A stretch of 24,817 nt of DNA from a virus (IMGVR_UViG_3300028372_000045:1-24817); one strand, 5' to 3'. Counted from the first letter of the stretch, positions 1 to 6,303 are shown. The notes: a model not told the origin generated them from the sequence alone. Numbers and translations: made by a program.

Positions 1-26
1 ACCAAAGGATTCTTACCCTATGACAG

Positions 27-101
27 ATCCATGTGACGACTGGTCGAAGATGCCGGTGAAAAAACCTGAAGAGCGGGGTTCGATTCCTCGCACCGATGCC
101 A
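27..101 (+). tRNA. tRNA-like remnant, identity undetermined
   Basis: Positions 74-90 form a good T arm (stem CGGGG/CCTCG with one G-U pair, loop TTCGATT). They are followed by a 7-base acceptor-like strand (91-97), a discriminator G and an encoded CCA ending at 101. The 5' side is poor: the best partner, starting at 27, pairs at only 5 of 7 positions, and no anticodon arm with T at position 33 is convincing. The stretch TGAAAAA near 57 hints at a Phe-type GAA anticodon, but its stem does not pair. It may be a decayed tRNA or a gene I cannot fold by eye. Confidence 0.35.
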
Positions 102-131
102 ACTTTCGCGCATCTGAGATACGAATAAGTT

Positions 132-207
132 GGAAGATGATCCGGCCCGGTTGCTAACCAGTTGGCCCCTTGAATGGGGTGGGGATCAAGACCTCCATCT
201 TCCGCCA
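132..207 (+). tRNA. tRNA-Ser(GCT), apparently without a D arm
   Basis: The acceptor GGAAGAT pairs perfectly with ATCTTCC, followed by G73 and encoded CCA. The anticodon loop TTGCTAA gives GCT (Ser). A long variable arm (CCCC-TTGAAT-GGGG) is the class II serine hallmark. Only about 7 bases separate the acceptor from the anticodon stem, so there is no room for a D arm; total length is 76 instead of about 90. The anticodon stem pairs at only 3 of 5 positions and the T loop reads ATCAAGA, so this is either a reduced tRNA or a decaying one. Confidence 0.6.
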
Positions 208-208
208 T

Positions 209-286
209 GCTCCCCTAGCCCAATTGGTAGGAGGCGGCTGGTTCAAAACCAGTACAGTCCCGGTTCGAATCCGGGGGGGAGTACCA
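209..286 (+). tRNA. tRNA-Leu(CAA), class I size
   Basis: The acceptor GCTCCCC pairs with GGGGAGT (one G-U), followed by A73 and encoded CCA. The T arm is perfect (CCCGG TTCGAAT CCGGG) and the D loop contains TTGG. The anticodon arm is GCTGG-TTCAAAA-CCAGT, giving CAA, which reads UUG (Leu). The variable loop is only 5 bases, whereas bacterial leucine tRNAs normally have a long variable arm. A73 fits LeuRS recognition. The cloverleaf is solid; the amino acid identity is less sure. Confidence 0.75.
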
Positions 287-291
287 ATAAC

Positions 292-378
292 GGATGGTCC
301 TGCTGTGTGGACGGCAAGCGGTGTTGAATACCGTGTGGCTCCGAAAGGATGAGGGTTCGACTCCTTGGCCATCCGCCA
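292..378 (+). tRNA. tRNA-Ser(TGA)
   Basis: The acceptor GGATGGT pairs with GCCATCC, followed by G73 and encoded CCA. The anticodon loop GTTGAAT gives TGA on a stem with one G-U pair. A long variable arm between the anticodon and T arms makes this a class II tRNA of 87 bases, as expected for serine. The T stem has one mismatch at its base. Confidence 0.85.
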
Positions 379-382
379 AATT

Positions 383-457
383 GATCGTGTGGCTCGAATG
401 TAAGGCGCTTCCCTGCAAAGGAAGAGGATGCAGGTGCGAGTCCTGTCACGATCTCCA
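383..457 (+). tRNA. tRNA-Cys(GCA)
   Basis: The acceptor GATCGTG/CACGATC is perfect. The anticodon arm CTTCC-CTGCAAA-GGAAG is perfect and gives GCA. The T arm is GCAGG TGCGAGT CCTGT. The discriminator is T (U73), the main CysRS identity base, which supports Cys. CCA is encoded. It is the last plus-strand tRNA and ends 6 bases before the minus-strand tRNA-Gln. Confidence 0.9.
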
Positions 458-463
458 TAATCT

Positions 464-538
464 TGGCTGGGGCGGTAGGATTCGAACCTACGAATGACGG
501 GATCAAAGCCCGATGCCTTACCGCTTGGCGACGCCCCA
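464..538 (-). tRNA. tRNA-Gln(TTG)
   Basis: Minus-strand cloverleaf of 75 bases. The acceptor TGGGGCG pairs with CGCCCCA, then G73 and CCA. The D arm contains AGCGGTAA, the anticodon loop CTTTGAT gives TTG, and the T loop is TTCGAAT on a 5-bp stem. It closely resembles ordinary bacterial tRNA-Gln. Confidence 0.93.
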
Positions 539-545
539 ACAACCT

Positions 546-619
546 TGGTACTAGGCAAAGGATTTGAACCTTCCTGACAACGGTTCACAACCGTGTCCCC
601 TAACCCGTAGGAGCCTAGC
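546..619 (-). tRNA. tRNA-His(GTG), A73 without G-1
   Basis: The acceptor GCTAGGC pairs with GCCTAGT (G1-U72 wobble), then A73 and encoded CCA. The anticodon loop TTGTGAA gives GTG. Most bacterial tRNA-His carry an extra encoded G-1 opposite C73. Here the base before G1 is T and the discriminator is A, the form known from alphaproteobacteria, whose HisRS has adapted to it. This is the best host clue in the window. Confidence 0.9.
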
Positions 620-634
620 ATATTCTTTCGTCTC

Positions 635-742
635 TGGCCCAAGGGACTGGATTTGCACCAGTATCTCCGGGTCAACCACCCGGTATCCTATCTGTCGGGA
701 CGATGGGTAGACCCACAATCACCTATGTTAGAAGACCCTTGG
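635..742 (-). tRNA. 108-base tRNA-like gene with enlarged 5' half
   Basis: The ends are sound: the acceptor CCAAGGG/CCCTTGG is perfect, with G73, CCA and a perfect T arm (ACTGG TGCAAAT CCAGT). A 5-bp anticodon-type arm CCGGG-TGGTTGA-CCCGG lies at class I distance from the T arm. By position its anticodon would be GTT (Asn), but base 33 is G instead of the universal T. About 52 bases separate the acceptor strand from this arm (normally about 19). They contain a possible D arm (GTCC...GGAT) and an extra hairpin TGGG-TCTA-CCCA. It may be an insertion-bearing tRNA, a pseudogene or a structured RNA. Confidence 0.5.
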
Positions 743-748
743 AAGGTC

Positions 749-823
749 TGGTGTGACAAGATGGATTCGAACCACCGACGCTCTGGCCTTCAACCAGACG
801 CTCTACCCCTGAGCTACTGTCAC
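749..823 (-). tRNA. tRNA-Phe(GAA)
   Basis: The acceptor GTGACAG pairs with TTGTCAC (one G-U), then A73 and CCA. The D arm GCTC-AGGGGTA-GAGC is canonical. The anticodon loop TTGAAGG gives GAA on a TCTGG/CCAGA stem, with G at 37 where A is more usual. The T loop is TTCGAAT. A normal 75-base gene. Confidence 0.9.
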
Positions 824-828
824 AATCT

Positions 829-905
829 TGGTGTACCGGCAGGGATTCGAACCAAGAGCTTTACGGTTAACAGCCGTACCCCCCTGCCAATAGGGGCCGT
901 GGAGA
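829..905 (-). tRNA. tRNA-Asn(GTT), degenerate acceptor and T stems
   Basis: The anticodon arm TACGG-CTGTTAA-CCGTA is perfect and gives GTT. The D arm CCCC-TATTGGCA-GGGG is good and the T loop is TTCGAAT. The T stem (CTTGG/CCCTG) pairs at only 3 of 5 positions. The acceptor 3' strand CCGGTAC, before A73 and CCA, has no matching 5' strand at the expected place. It may be a pseudogene, a rearranged gene, or one needing editing. The 5' boundary is approximate. Confidence 0.55.
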
Positions 906-916
906 ACAATTAAATA

Positions 917-991
917 TGGCCTTCCCCCAAAGAATCGAACTCTGCATTACGGGTTCGTAGCCCAAAAGCCGGAAACACCACCGGGGGGAAG
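917..991 (-). tRNA. tRNA-Arg(ACG)
   Basis: The acceptor CTTCCCC/GGGGAAG is perfect, with G73 and CCA. The anticodon loop CTACGAA gives ACG, normally deaminated to ICG by host TadA. The T arm CAGAG TTCGATT CTTTG pairs with one G-U. The D region CCGG-TGGTGTTT-CCGG can form a 4-bp stem. The 5' end lies only 2 bases from the CCA end of tRNA-Pro. Confidence 0.88.
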
Positions 992-993
992 AT

Positions 994-1070
994 TGGTCTC
1001 TCTGGTAGGATTTGAACCTACGATCTTCTGGTCCCAAACCAGACGACTTACCAGACTAGCCTACAGAGAG
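994..1070 (-). tRNA. tRNA-Pro(TGG)
   Basis: The acceptor CTCTCTG/CAGAGAG is perfect, with A73 and CCA. The anticodon loop TTTGGGA gives TGG on a 4-5 bp stem around CTGG/CCAG. The T arm GTAGG TTCAAAT CCTAC is perfect. 77 bases. Confidence 0.92.
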
Positions 1071-1074
1071 ATAT

Positions 1075-1150
1075 TGGTGCCGCCACGAAGAGTCGAACTC
1101 CGGACATCCTCTTTACAAGAGAGGCGCTCTACCAACTGAGCTATGACGGC
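1075..1150 (-). tRNA. tRNA-Thr(TGT)
   Basis: The acceptor GCCGTCA pairs with TGGCGGC (one wobble), then A73 and CCA. The D arm contains AGTTGGTA. The anticodon arm CCTCT-CTTGTAA-AGAGG is perfect and gives TGT. It is the first minus-strand tRNA to be transcribed; no clear promoter was found to its right. Confidence 0.93.
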
Positions 1151-1183
1151 GAAATGGGGGGGAGGGAATTTTCCTTATTCATC

Positions 1184-1212
1184 TACTCACCCCGGTTATG
1201 AGAGGGTGAGTA
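1184..1212. repeat. 9-bp inverted repeat in non-coding gap
   Basis: TACTCACCC (1184-1192) and GGGTGAGTA (1204-1212) are perfect inverted repeats around an 11-base spacer. A further CTCACCC at 1219-1225 could compete for the same partner. The 1151-1390 gap has no convincing gene. Possible roles are an operator, an RNA switch or a processing hairpin for the tRNA transcript. No T-tract follows on either strand, so it is not a standard terminator. Confidence 0.6.
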
Positions 1213-1315
1213 CAAGCGTCTCACCCGATCATGTCGGTTGATTTGGTCGCTTGGTAAACTGATGAATAATGTTTTCCATGAGGGGTACTTACTTCCTTGG
1301 TTCAGACCCGTCAAC

Positions 1316-1340
1316 AGAAAAGGGAGGCCGAAGCCCCCCT
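1316..1340 (-). terminator. rho-independent terminator of the minus-strand tail operon
   Basis: Read on the minus strand, an 8-base stem (one mismatch) closed by a TTCG tetraloop is followed by TTTTCTGTT. It lies about 50 bases beyond the stop of the last minus-strand tail gene, so it should end that operon before the tRNA array. Confidence 0.85.
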
Positions 1341-1390
1341 GATCCGAGATATATGATCACCTCCATGTAAGAGGACAGCCAACCTCTATG

Positions 1391-2371
1391 TTATGCCACG
1401 GAAACAAAACCAGTTTCAATAAGAGAAAGGTCAGATCCTTCCCACGGAAGAGAAGTCGCAGGATTGATTTGGAAGTCGGTGATGTTGTACTGAAGCGGGA
1501 ACCCAACTGGGATCGTCGCACTGTCATAGTCCACACCGGAGAGACGCACAGTGTGCTTCAGTCCTGTGGGTGAGTTCTGACCACGAGTCGTTTGGCTGAC
1601 CATCACAAAGTTCGAGATGTTGGTCGCACCTGTGTAAGCACTCAGGTTCACCGTCTGACGTTGATCAGGAGCGATAGTTGTCATACCTGTGGTCGGATCA
1701 TCATCGGCCAGAGCTGCAAGGCTGCCCTGCCATTGTTCGTATGCACCAGCACTGATGGGACGCAGAAGATCCAGACGAGCATTCCGAGTGTCACCGTCGG
1801 CGACGATGATTTCAGAGATATGCTGAATATCACTCAGGGTTTCCGTAAACGCACAACCCAAAGAGAAAGTGACAGGAGCCACGTAGTTGTTTGGGTTTGC
1901 GTTGAACAAGATTGTGCTGCCCAACGAGCCGTTGATGTAGACCTTCAGCTCGATCTTCAGAGTGGTAACTGTGTACTTGATGTCAACAAAACTGACTTTG
2001 CTGTCGGTCAGCGGGATTGTGCAGTCATCATTCTGAGGAGAACCACTACCATCATACAGGAAAGCTGTAAGAAAATACTTATAGGTTAAATTTACTTTGC
2101 GGATATGAACCAGGGTATTACCTTGGATGTCATAACATTTGAATAGAGTTTGAACACCGCTGTAGTCTGCACTACCTTCGTTGTAGATCCGGAAGTGGAA
2201 CCACGTTTCATCTCCAGTCGAAGGATTGAACTGAGGAGAGTTCAAAGTTTCATAATTACTCATGGCAATCGAGTATGGAACGCGGGCAGAATCGAACGTA
2301 CCCGAAACCGATCCCGCAACAGCAGTCGGCCAATGGGCAATGTTGTTTGAAGCGAAGAGGATATTGGGCAT
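1391..2371 (-). CDS. lectin-like tail/appendage protein
   Basis: 326 residues. I chose the ATG at 2371 because AAAGGA lies about 7 bases upstream and it follows the previous stop at 2388; a longer frame to 2452 would run into that gene. The protein is rich in beta-strand patterns without signal peptide or membrane segment. Residues about 50-200 look like a concanavalin/laminin-G-type sandwich, ending in a strand followed by ADGDTRNARLDLL. Residues about 206-326 form a second module with TRGQNSPTGLKHTVRLSG and LPWEGSDL, a pattern I recall from C-termini of phage virion proteins. Last gene of a three-gene minus-strand operon. It probably decorates the tail or capsid and binds a surface glycan. 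No enzymatic motif seen. Confidence 0.7.
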   Translation of the reverse strand: MPNILFASNNIAHWPTAVAGSVSGTFDSARVPYSIAMSNYETLNSPQFNPSTGDETWFHFRIYNEGSADYSGVQTLFKCYDIQGNTLVHIRKVNLTYKYFLTAFLYDGSGSPQNDDCTIPLTDSKVSFVDIKYTVTTLKIELKVYINGSLGSTILFNANPNNYVAPVTFSLGCAFTETLSDIQHISEIIVADGDTRNARLDLLRPISAGAYEQWQGSLAALADDDPTTGMTTIAPDQRQTVNLSAYTGATNISNFVMVSQTTRGQNSPTGLKHTVRLSGVDYDSATIPVGFPLQYNITDFQINPATSLPWEGSDLSLIETGFVSVA

Positions 2372-2387
2372 GATATGTTCCTTTGGT

Positions 2388-3599
2388 TCAGGTATCGGAA
2401 TAAAGACGAACACTAATGTCGTCAATAGAGGCGTATCCAACGGTAGTCCCAAGATTGTTGAAGAAGATAGTTACCTTGATTTTCTCAGTCCCACTTGGGA
2501 CATATTCAAGTTCGCTGAATTGGTGACTCCAGCTTTGGTTCTGAGTATTTATCAGAAGACCTTCAGTTGTAGTCCCCAAAACTGCATCAGCAGAACTAAG
2601 ATACTGAACGGTGACTTGAACCCCATCCTGTCCAAGACGATTTTCCATCATAAACATATGGTTGCACATCAAAGTTCCATCGACCGCTTCAGCAATGTCA
2701 CTTGCATTCAAAGCAACTGTTTGGAACATGGAGGATGATGAAGGTTGAATAGGTTCCTGATCCCCAAAGAAATGAGTTCCACTATAAGCAGTGACATCCC
2801 CAGAAGAAGAAATCGTCAGAGCTGCGATCGAACCCTCGGTAACAGTCCAACCTGTGAGATCCCCAAGGTCTGCACTTGGGTTGATCAATGGTAGATCAGC
2901 AAGACGAGTTGGCTGCCACATCACATAGGCTTCGTTGTGATAGAGTTGTCCACCTTCATCTCCACCAAGACCAGTGATGACAGCACCTGTTCCACTCATG
3001 ACATCATCACGAAACTCAACCCACATACCTGTGGGAATCAAAATGATTTGTTGTTGAACATCTGTTCGTAGATACATCGAGATACCTGTGGTGATCAGAG
3101 TCTTGTGGTCAAACATGTTCTGTTTCAGATCTTGGCTCAGACCAGAAACAGCATACGTGAGATACTCTTCGTTGATGATGGGTTCGACCAGACCTGGAGT
3201 GATACCATTTGTAAGACCAACATCAACACCAAGGAAGTTCACGGCTGTGACTTCGCAGGTGATCTCAACATCATCGAATGAAAGACTGGTTGTGAGTGTC
3301 TTGCTGGTCTCACCGATCAACATGACTCCGTCAACATACCATTGGTAAAAGATGTTTGCTTTGGGACTGGCGTCAATGACACCAGGATTAACCGTCAACA
3401 CTGATGGGATCTTGGAATCACCAGTCATATATGGAGGGAAAAGAAAGGTCGGGGCATACCGAACAATTGGAACAGCAGAACCCTGACCCAGCATTGAGGT
3501 ATGCCCGCGTTCACCTTCCATGATGGACGGGTTGATGTGGCGAACGTCGATACGACGACGTTTCCACTCGTCCTGGGTATTGGTACGAATTACGGGCAT
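2388..3599 (-). CDS. tail appendage protein with Ig-like and carbohydrate-binding-like domains
   Basis: 403 residues, ATG preceded by AAAGGA. The basic N-terminus (residues 1-60) probably anchors to the virion. Residues about 66-131 match the phage Ig-like pattern: YQWYVDG with the core Trp88, then ITCEVTA with Cys115. Residues about 238-403 look like a galactose-binding-like beta-sandwich (CBM-type): NPSADLGDLTGW near 240-251, SGTHFFG at 273-279, Trp357 and a terminal IDDI at 392-395. These are known sugar-binding folds on phage appendages. With its lectin-like neighbour it is the likely receptor-binding module, placed where N4-like phages carry appendage and sheath genes. The exact role (fibre, sheath, decoration) cannot be fixed from sequence. 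Confidence 0.75.
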   Translation of the reverse strand: MPVIRTNTQDEWKRRRIDVRHINPSIMEGERGHTSMLGQGSAVPIVRYAPTFLFPPYMTGDSKIPSVLTVNPGVIDASPKANIFYQWYVDGVMLIGETSKTLTTSLSFDDVEITCEVTAVNFLGVDVGLTNGITPGLVEPIINEEYLTYAVSGLSQDLKQNMFDHKTLITTGISMYLRTDVQQQIILIPTGMWVEFRDDVMSGTGAVITGLGGDEGGQLYHNEAYVMWQPTRLADLPLINPSADLGDLTGWTVTEGSIAALTISSSGDVTAYSGTHFFGDQEPIQPSSSSMFQTVALNASDIAEAVDGTLMCNHMFMMENRLGQDGVQVTVQYLSSADAVLGTTTEGLLINTQNQSWSHQFSELEYVPSGTEKIKVTIFFNNLGTTVGYASIDDISVRLYSDT

Positions 3600-3602
3600 A
3601 TC

Positions 3603-3926
3603 TTATCCTTTGCGGAGATCACCAGCCACAGAGAAGGTCGCATCGCCAGTGGCGAGGATCCGGATGTCTGGCATGTTGGCCCGTGGGAGACGGACACAGT
3701 TCGAAGCCAGTACCGTGTAAGATGCTTCTGTTGGAGTGAACCAAACATCGTTCTGGTCTTTGACCTGAAACTGGATGTCCCCAGTATTCACAATACAAGT
3801 CACGTTGAGATCTACCGCACTCGGCCCAGCCGCGTAGGAGATGACATCCTCACCACCGCCTTCGGTCGAATCGACTGAAGTGTACCAAACGGGGGTGCAG
3901 GTGTAATTGGTTGTGCATATTGCCAT
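3603..3926 (-). CDS. small beta-rich virion protein, unknown
   Basis: 107 residues, first gene of the minus-strand tail operon, with GGAAAG upstream of the ATG. It is rich in Thr and Val, has alternating hydrophobic residues typical of a single beta-sandwich, and has four cysteines (4, 10, 44, 77). There is no signal peptide or membrane segment. The gap to the next gene is only 3 bases, so the two are translationally linked. A small decoration or adaptor protein for the following appendage proteins is plausible; I do not recognise the family. Confidence 0.65.
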   Translation of the reverse strand: MAICTTNYTCTPVWYTSVDSTEGGGEDVISYAAGPSAVDLNVTCIVNTGDIQFQVKDQNDVWFTPTEASYTVLASNCVRLPRANMPDIRILATGDATFSVAGDLRKG

Positions 3927-3952
3927 TTTGTTGCTTTCCAGTCTAAGTTCAG

Positions 3953-3981
3953 GTTATAGGCGGACCATTGAGATCGCTTAA
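3953..3981 (-). promoter_or_regulatory. candidate sigma70-type promoter for tail operon
   Basis: In the 77-base divergent gap, the minus strand has TATAAC (3953-3958) 17 bases from TTAAGC (3976-3981). The -10 matches 5 of 6 consensus bases, the -35 only 3 of 6. The overlapping plus-strand hexamer TATAGG (3955-3960), 18 bases from TTGCTT (3931-3936), could serve the terminase operon. N4 late genes use host polymerase, which fits; the match is weak. Confidence 0.35.
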
Positions 3982-4003
3982 CACACTATGAGGTAATCAG
4001 GCA

Positions 4004-4681
4004 ATGCTGACACTAGGCGCAGTTCAGGAATCCCTTCCTGCACAACATCGACACAATATCACTCAAGATATGGTGAACCAACTGAACACTCTCTCACGAG
4101 ATCCGGAAGAGGCTCGCAATATCCGAGATAACTTTGTGACATTCTCCGGAGTCTTGCAAGAAGGTCGATACAAGGTCGGTGATTACGTCCAAGCTGTGAT
4201 GTACGTCTCCCACAAGATCATGGGCAAGACGAACATCGACTCGTATAAAGCTACGTTCCCCGATCGCTACAAAGCGATGAAGGACGCAGGCCGACAACCA
4301 AAAGACATTGCCTCCATGGTGACTGCTTACAACAAAGGCCAGCTCGTCACGAAAATCATGGAGCGTGCCATGGTTCCAACCTGGATCCTGAACCAGGATG
4401 TTTTCCAGGAAGCAATCAACACCCAGTATGAGCTGATGATGGACATTGATGTTTCTCCCAAAGTCCGGAGCGACGCAGCGAACAGTTTGCTGACTCACCT
4501 GAAGAAACCAGAGATCCACAAATCAGAGTTGAAAGTGGACATTGCCATGAACGATGGTATGGCAGCTCTCGAACAGCAACTGGTTGAAATGTCACGGAAA
4601 CAACTCAATCTCATTGAGGATGATCCCAACACGTCGGCGAATGACATCGCTGCGTTGCCAATGAAAACGGTGAATCCATGA
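4004..4681 (+). CDS. putative terminase small subunit (N4 gp69-like position)
   Basis: 225 residues, start preceded by GAGGT about 9 bases upstream. Mostly helical and soluble, with a charged C-terminal half. Its stop overlaps the large terminase start as ATGA, a classic arrangement for small/large terminase pairs, and it is the first gene of the rightward late operon. The small subunit recognises concatemeric phage DNA and regulates the packaging motor. I see no clear helix-turn-helix and assign it by position, size and coupling. Alternative: another packaging or head-completion protein. Confidence 0.55.
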   Translation: MLTLGAVQESLPAQHRHNITQDMVNQLNTLSRDPEEARNIRDNFVTFSGVLQEGRYKVGDYVQAVMYVSHKIMGKTNIDSYKATFPDRYKAMKDAGRQPKDIASMVTAYNKGQLVTKIMERAMVPTWILNQDVFQEAINTQYELMMDIDVSPKVRSDAANSLLTHLKKPEIHKSELKVDIAMNDGMAALEQQLVEMSRKQLNLIEDDPNTSANDIAALPMKTVNP

Positions 4682-6303
4682 TCCAGCAGCCAGACTTCGT
4701 CCCAGAGAAGACCGTCGATGACTACCTCAACGAGGTAGACTTCATGATGCTCAACAGCCACGCTGGATACATCCCCAGCGAGTTCTCACTGAAATTCATG
4801 AACTTCATCAAGCTGGTGAACGGAGATGTTGGCGAAGACAACAAAACTCCAGTCATGCACTTGGCAATGCTGGATAAATTGACCGGACGCGAGAAGAAGA
4901 TTGCGAACCTCTGTGCTCGTGGTACGGCGAAGACGGCGCTCTTCATGGAATATCTGGTTCTGTATCTGGCCATGTTTGGGACACTCCCCAATTTCGGGGT
5001 TGTCTCAGGAATGCTGTATATTTCGGACAGCATGGACAACGGTGTGAAGTCAGCACGGAACTCGACTGAGTTCCGATACAACAATTCGGAATTTCTTCAA
5101 AGCTGGATTCCATATGCCAAGTTCACAGAGAACTATCTTGAATTTGAGAACAAGCGTGGACACCGTCTGGGTGTAAAGATGTTCGGTGCCAAATCAGGTA
5201 TCCGTGGTACGAAGATCTTCGGTAAACGACCAGTGCTGGCCGTCATGGATGACTTGGTTTCAGATGCTGACTCAAAATCAAACACAGCAATGGAAGCCAT
5301 CAAGGACACGGTATATTCCGGCGTCCAATATGCGTTGGATCCAACACGAAACAAGATGATCATGAATGGGACACCGTTCAACAAGAACGACATCGTCTAT
5401 GAAGCGATCGAGTCCGGGGCATGGCACGTCAACGTGTGGCCGATCTGTGAGAAGTTCCCATGCAGCAAAGAAGAGTTCCGTGGAGCCTGGGAAGACCGGT
5501 TCACATATAAGTACGTGAAAGAGCAGTATGAGTCGGCCAAGAAAGAAGGCAAACTCAAATCATTCCGCCAGGAGATGATGCTGCGGATTACATCGGATGA
5601 GTCTCGCTTGGTTCAAGAAGCAGAGATCCTCTGGCGGCCACGAGCACCGGTTCTCCAAAAGAAGCAAAACTACAACTTCTACATCACGACGGATTTTGCA
5701 ACTTCTTCAAAACAAACAGCCGATTACAACGTTCAGTCTGTGTGGGCATATAACGCTGCGTCAGAATGGCACTGGGTGGACGGAGTCGTCGTTCGCCAAA
5801 CCATGGACAAAGCGATCGACCAATTGTTCGGGTTCGTGGATGAGTATGATCCACAAGGTGTGGGCATCGAGATCTCTGGCCAGCAGCAGGGCTTTATCCA
5901 ATGGCTCATGAATGAGATGAATTATCGGAACAAGTTCTTCAACCTGACACGCCAAAAAGGTAAATCAGGAATCCGGCCAACAACAGATAAACTGGCTCGA
6001 TTCAACATGGTAGTGCCTCTGTTCAAGTCAGGAAAGATCTTCTTTCCGACAGAGTTGAAAAACTCACAGGAATTGAGTATCTTCATTGAACAAATCGCCC
6101 TTGCAACCAAGGACGGAATCAAAGGCAAAGATGACTGCATCGACACAGTTTCGATGTTGCAGTACATGAATCCTTGGAAACCCAACAGCGAGACACAAGA
6201 CGATGGGGACGATTCCACCGTTCGGTCTCACCAAATTTGGGGTAGCAATCTCTTGACATCAGATGATACAGATGAATCTGAATACGGATCATACGTGGTC
6301 TGA
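4678..6303 (+). CDS. terL: terminase large subunit (packaging ATPase and nuclease)
   Basis: 541 residues. It powers DNA translocation through the portal and cuts the concatemer. The N-terminal ATPase has a Walker A-like ARGTAKT (residues 80-86, Lys85), a Walker B-type VLAVMDD (186-192, Asp191/Asp192) and a coupling motif NGTPFN (230-235). The C-terminal RNase H-like nuclease shows the expected acidic set: YITTDFA (Asp339), GIEISG (Glu398) and KGKDDCIDT (Asp485, 486, 489). The C-terminus is acidic and probably docks to portal or small subunit. The sequence style fits the N4 gp68-type terminases. It is coupled to the upstream gene by ATGA, and the next gene starts 21 bases downstream. Confidence 0.93.
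   Translation: MIQQPDFVPEKTVDDYLNEVDFMMLNSHAGYIPSEFSLKFMNFIKLVNGDVGEDNKTPVMHLAMLDKLTGREKKIANLCARGTAKTALFMEYLVLYLAMFGTLPNFGVVSGMLYISDSMDNGVKSARNSTEFRYNNSEFLQSWIPYAKFTENYLEFENKRGHRLGVKMFGAKSGIRGTKIFGKRPVLAVMDDLVSDADSKSNTAMEAIKDTVYSGVQYALDPTRNKMIMNGTPFNKNDIVYEAIESGAWHVNVWPICEKFPCSKEEFRGAWEDRFTYKYVKEQYESAKKEGKLKSFRQEMMLRITSDESRLVQEAEILWRPRAPVLQKKQNYNFYITTDFATSSKQTADYNVQSVWAYNAASEWHWVDGVVVRQTMDKAIDQLFGFVDEYDPQGVGIEISGQQQGFIQWLMNEMNYRNKFFNLTRQKGKSGIRPTTDKLARFNMVVPLFKSGKIFFPTELKNSQELSIFIEQIALATKDGIKGKDDCIDTVSMLQYMNPWKPNSETQDDGDDSTVRSHQIWGSNLLTSDDTDESEYGSYVV

Noticed and set aside
383-457. Reading this tRNA as Ala(TGC)
   Set aside because: With the 7-base loop CTGCAAA placed correctly, T is base 33 and the anticodon is GCA; U73 and the absence of G3-U70 also fit Cys, not Ala.
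130-913. Several open frames of 60-173 codons on both strands
   Set aside because: They run through tRNA genes, lack ribosome binding sites and have tRNA-derived, non-protein-like composition.
1321-1340. The hairpin as an N4-type vRNAP promoter
   Set aside because: Those promoters use 5-7 bp stems with a 3-base loop; here a TTCG tetraloop and T-tract make a terminator.
1592-2089. 165-codon plus-strand frame
   Set aside because: Fully antisense to the lectin-like gene, which has better composition and a good ribosome binding site.
2388-2452. Upstream extension of the lectin-like gene to 2452
   Set aside because: It would overlap the end of the previous gene and has no good ribosome binding site; the ATG at 2371 has AAAGGA.
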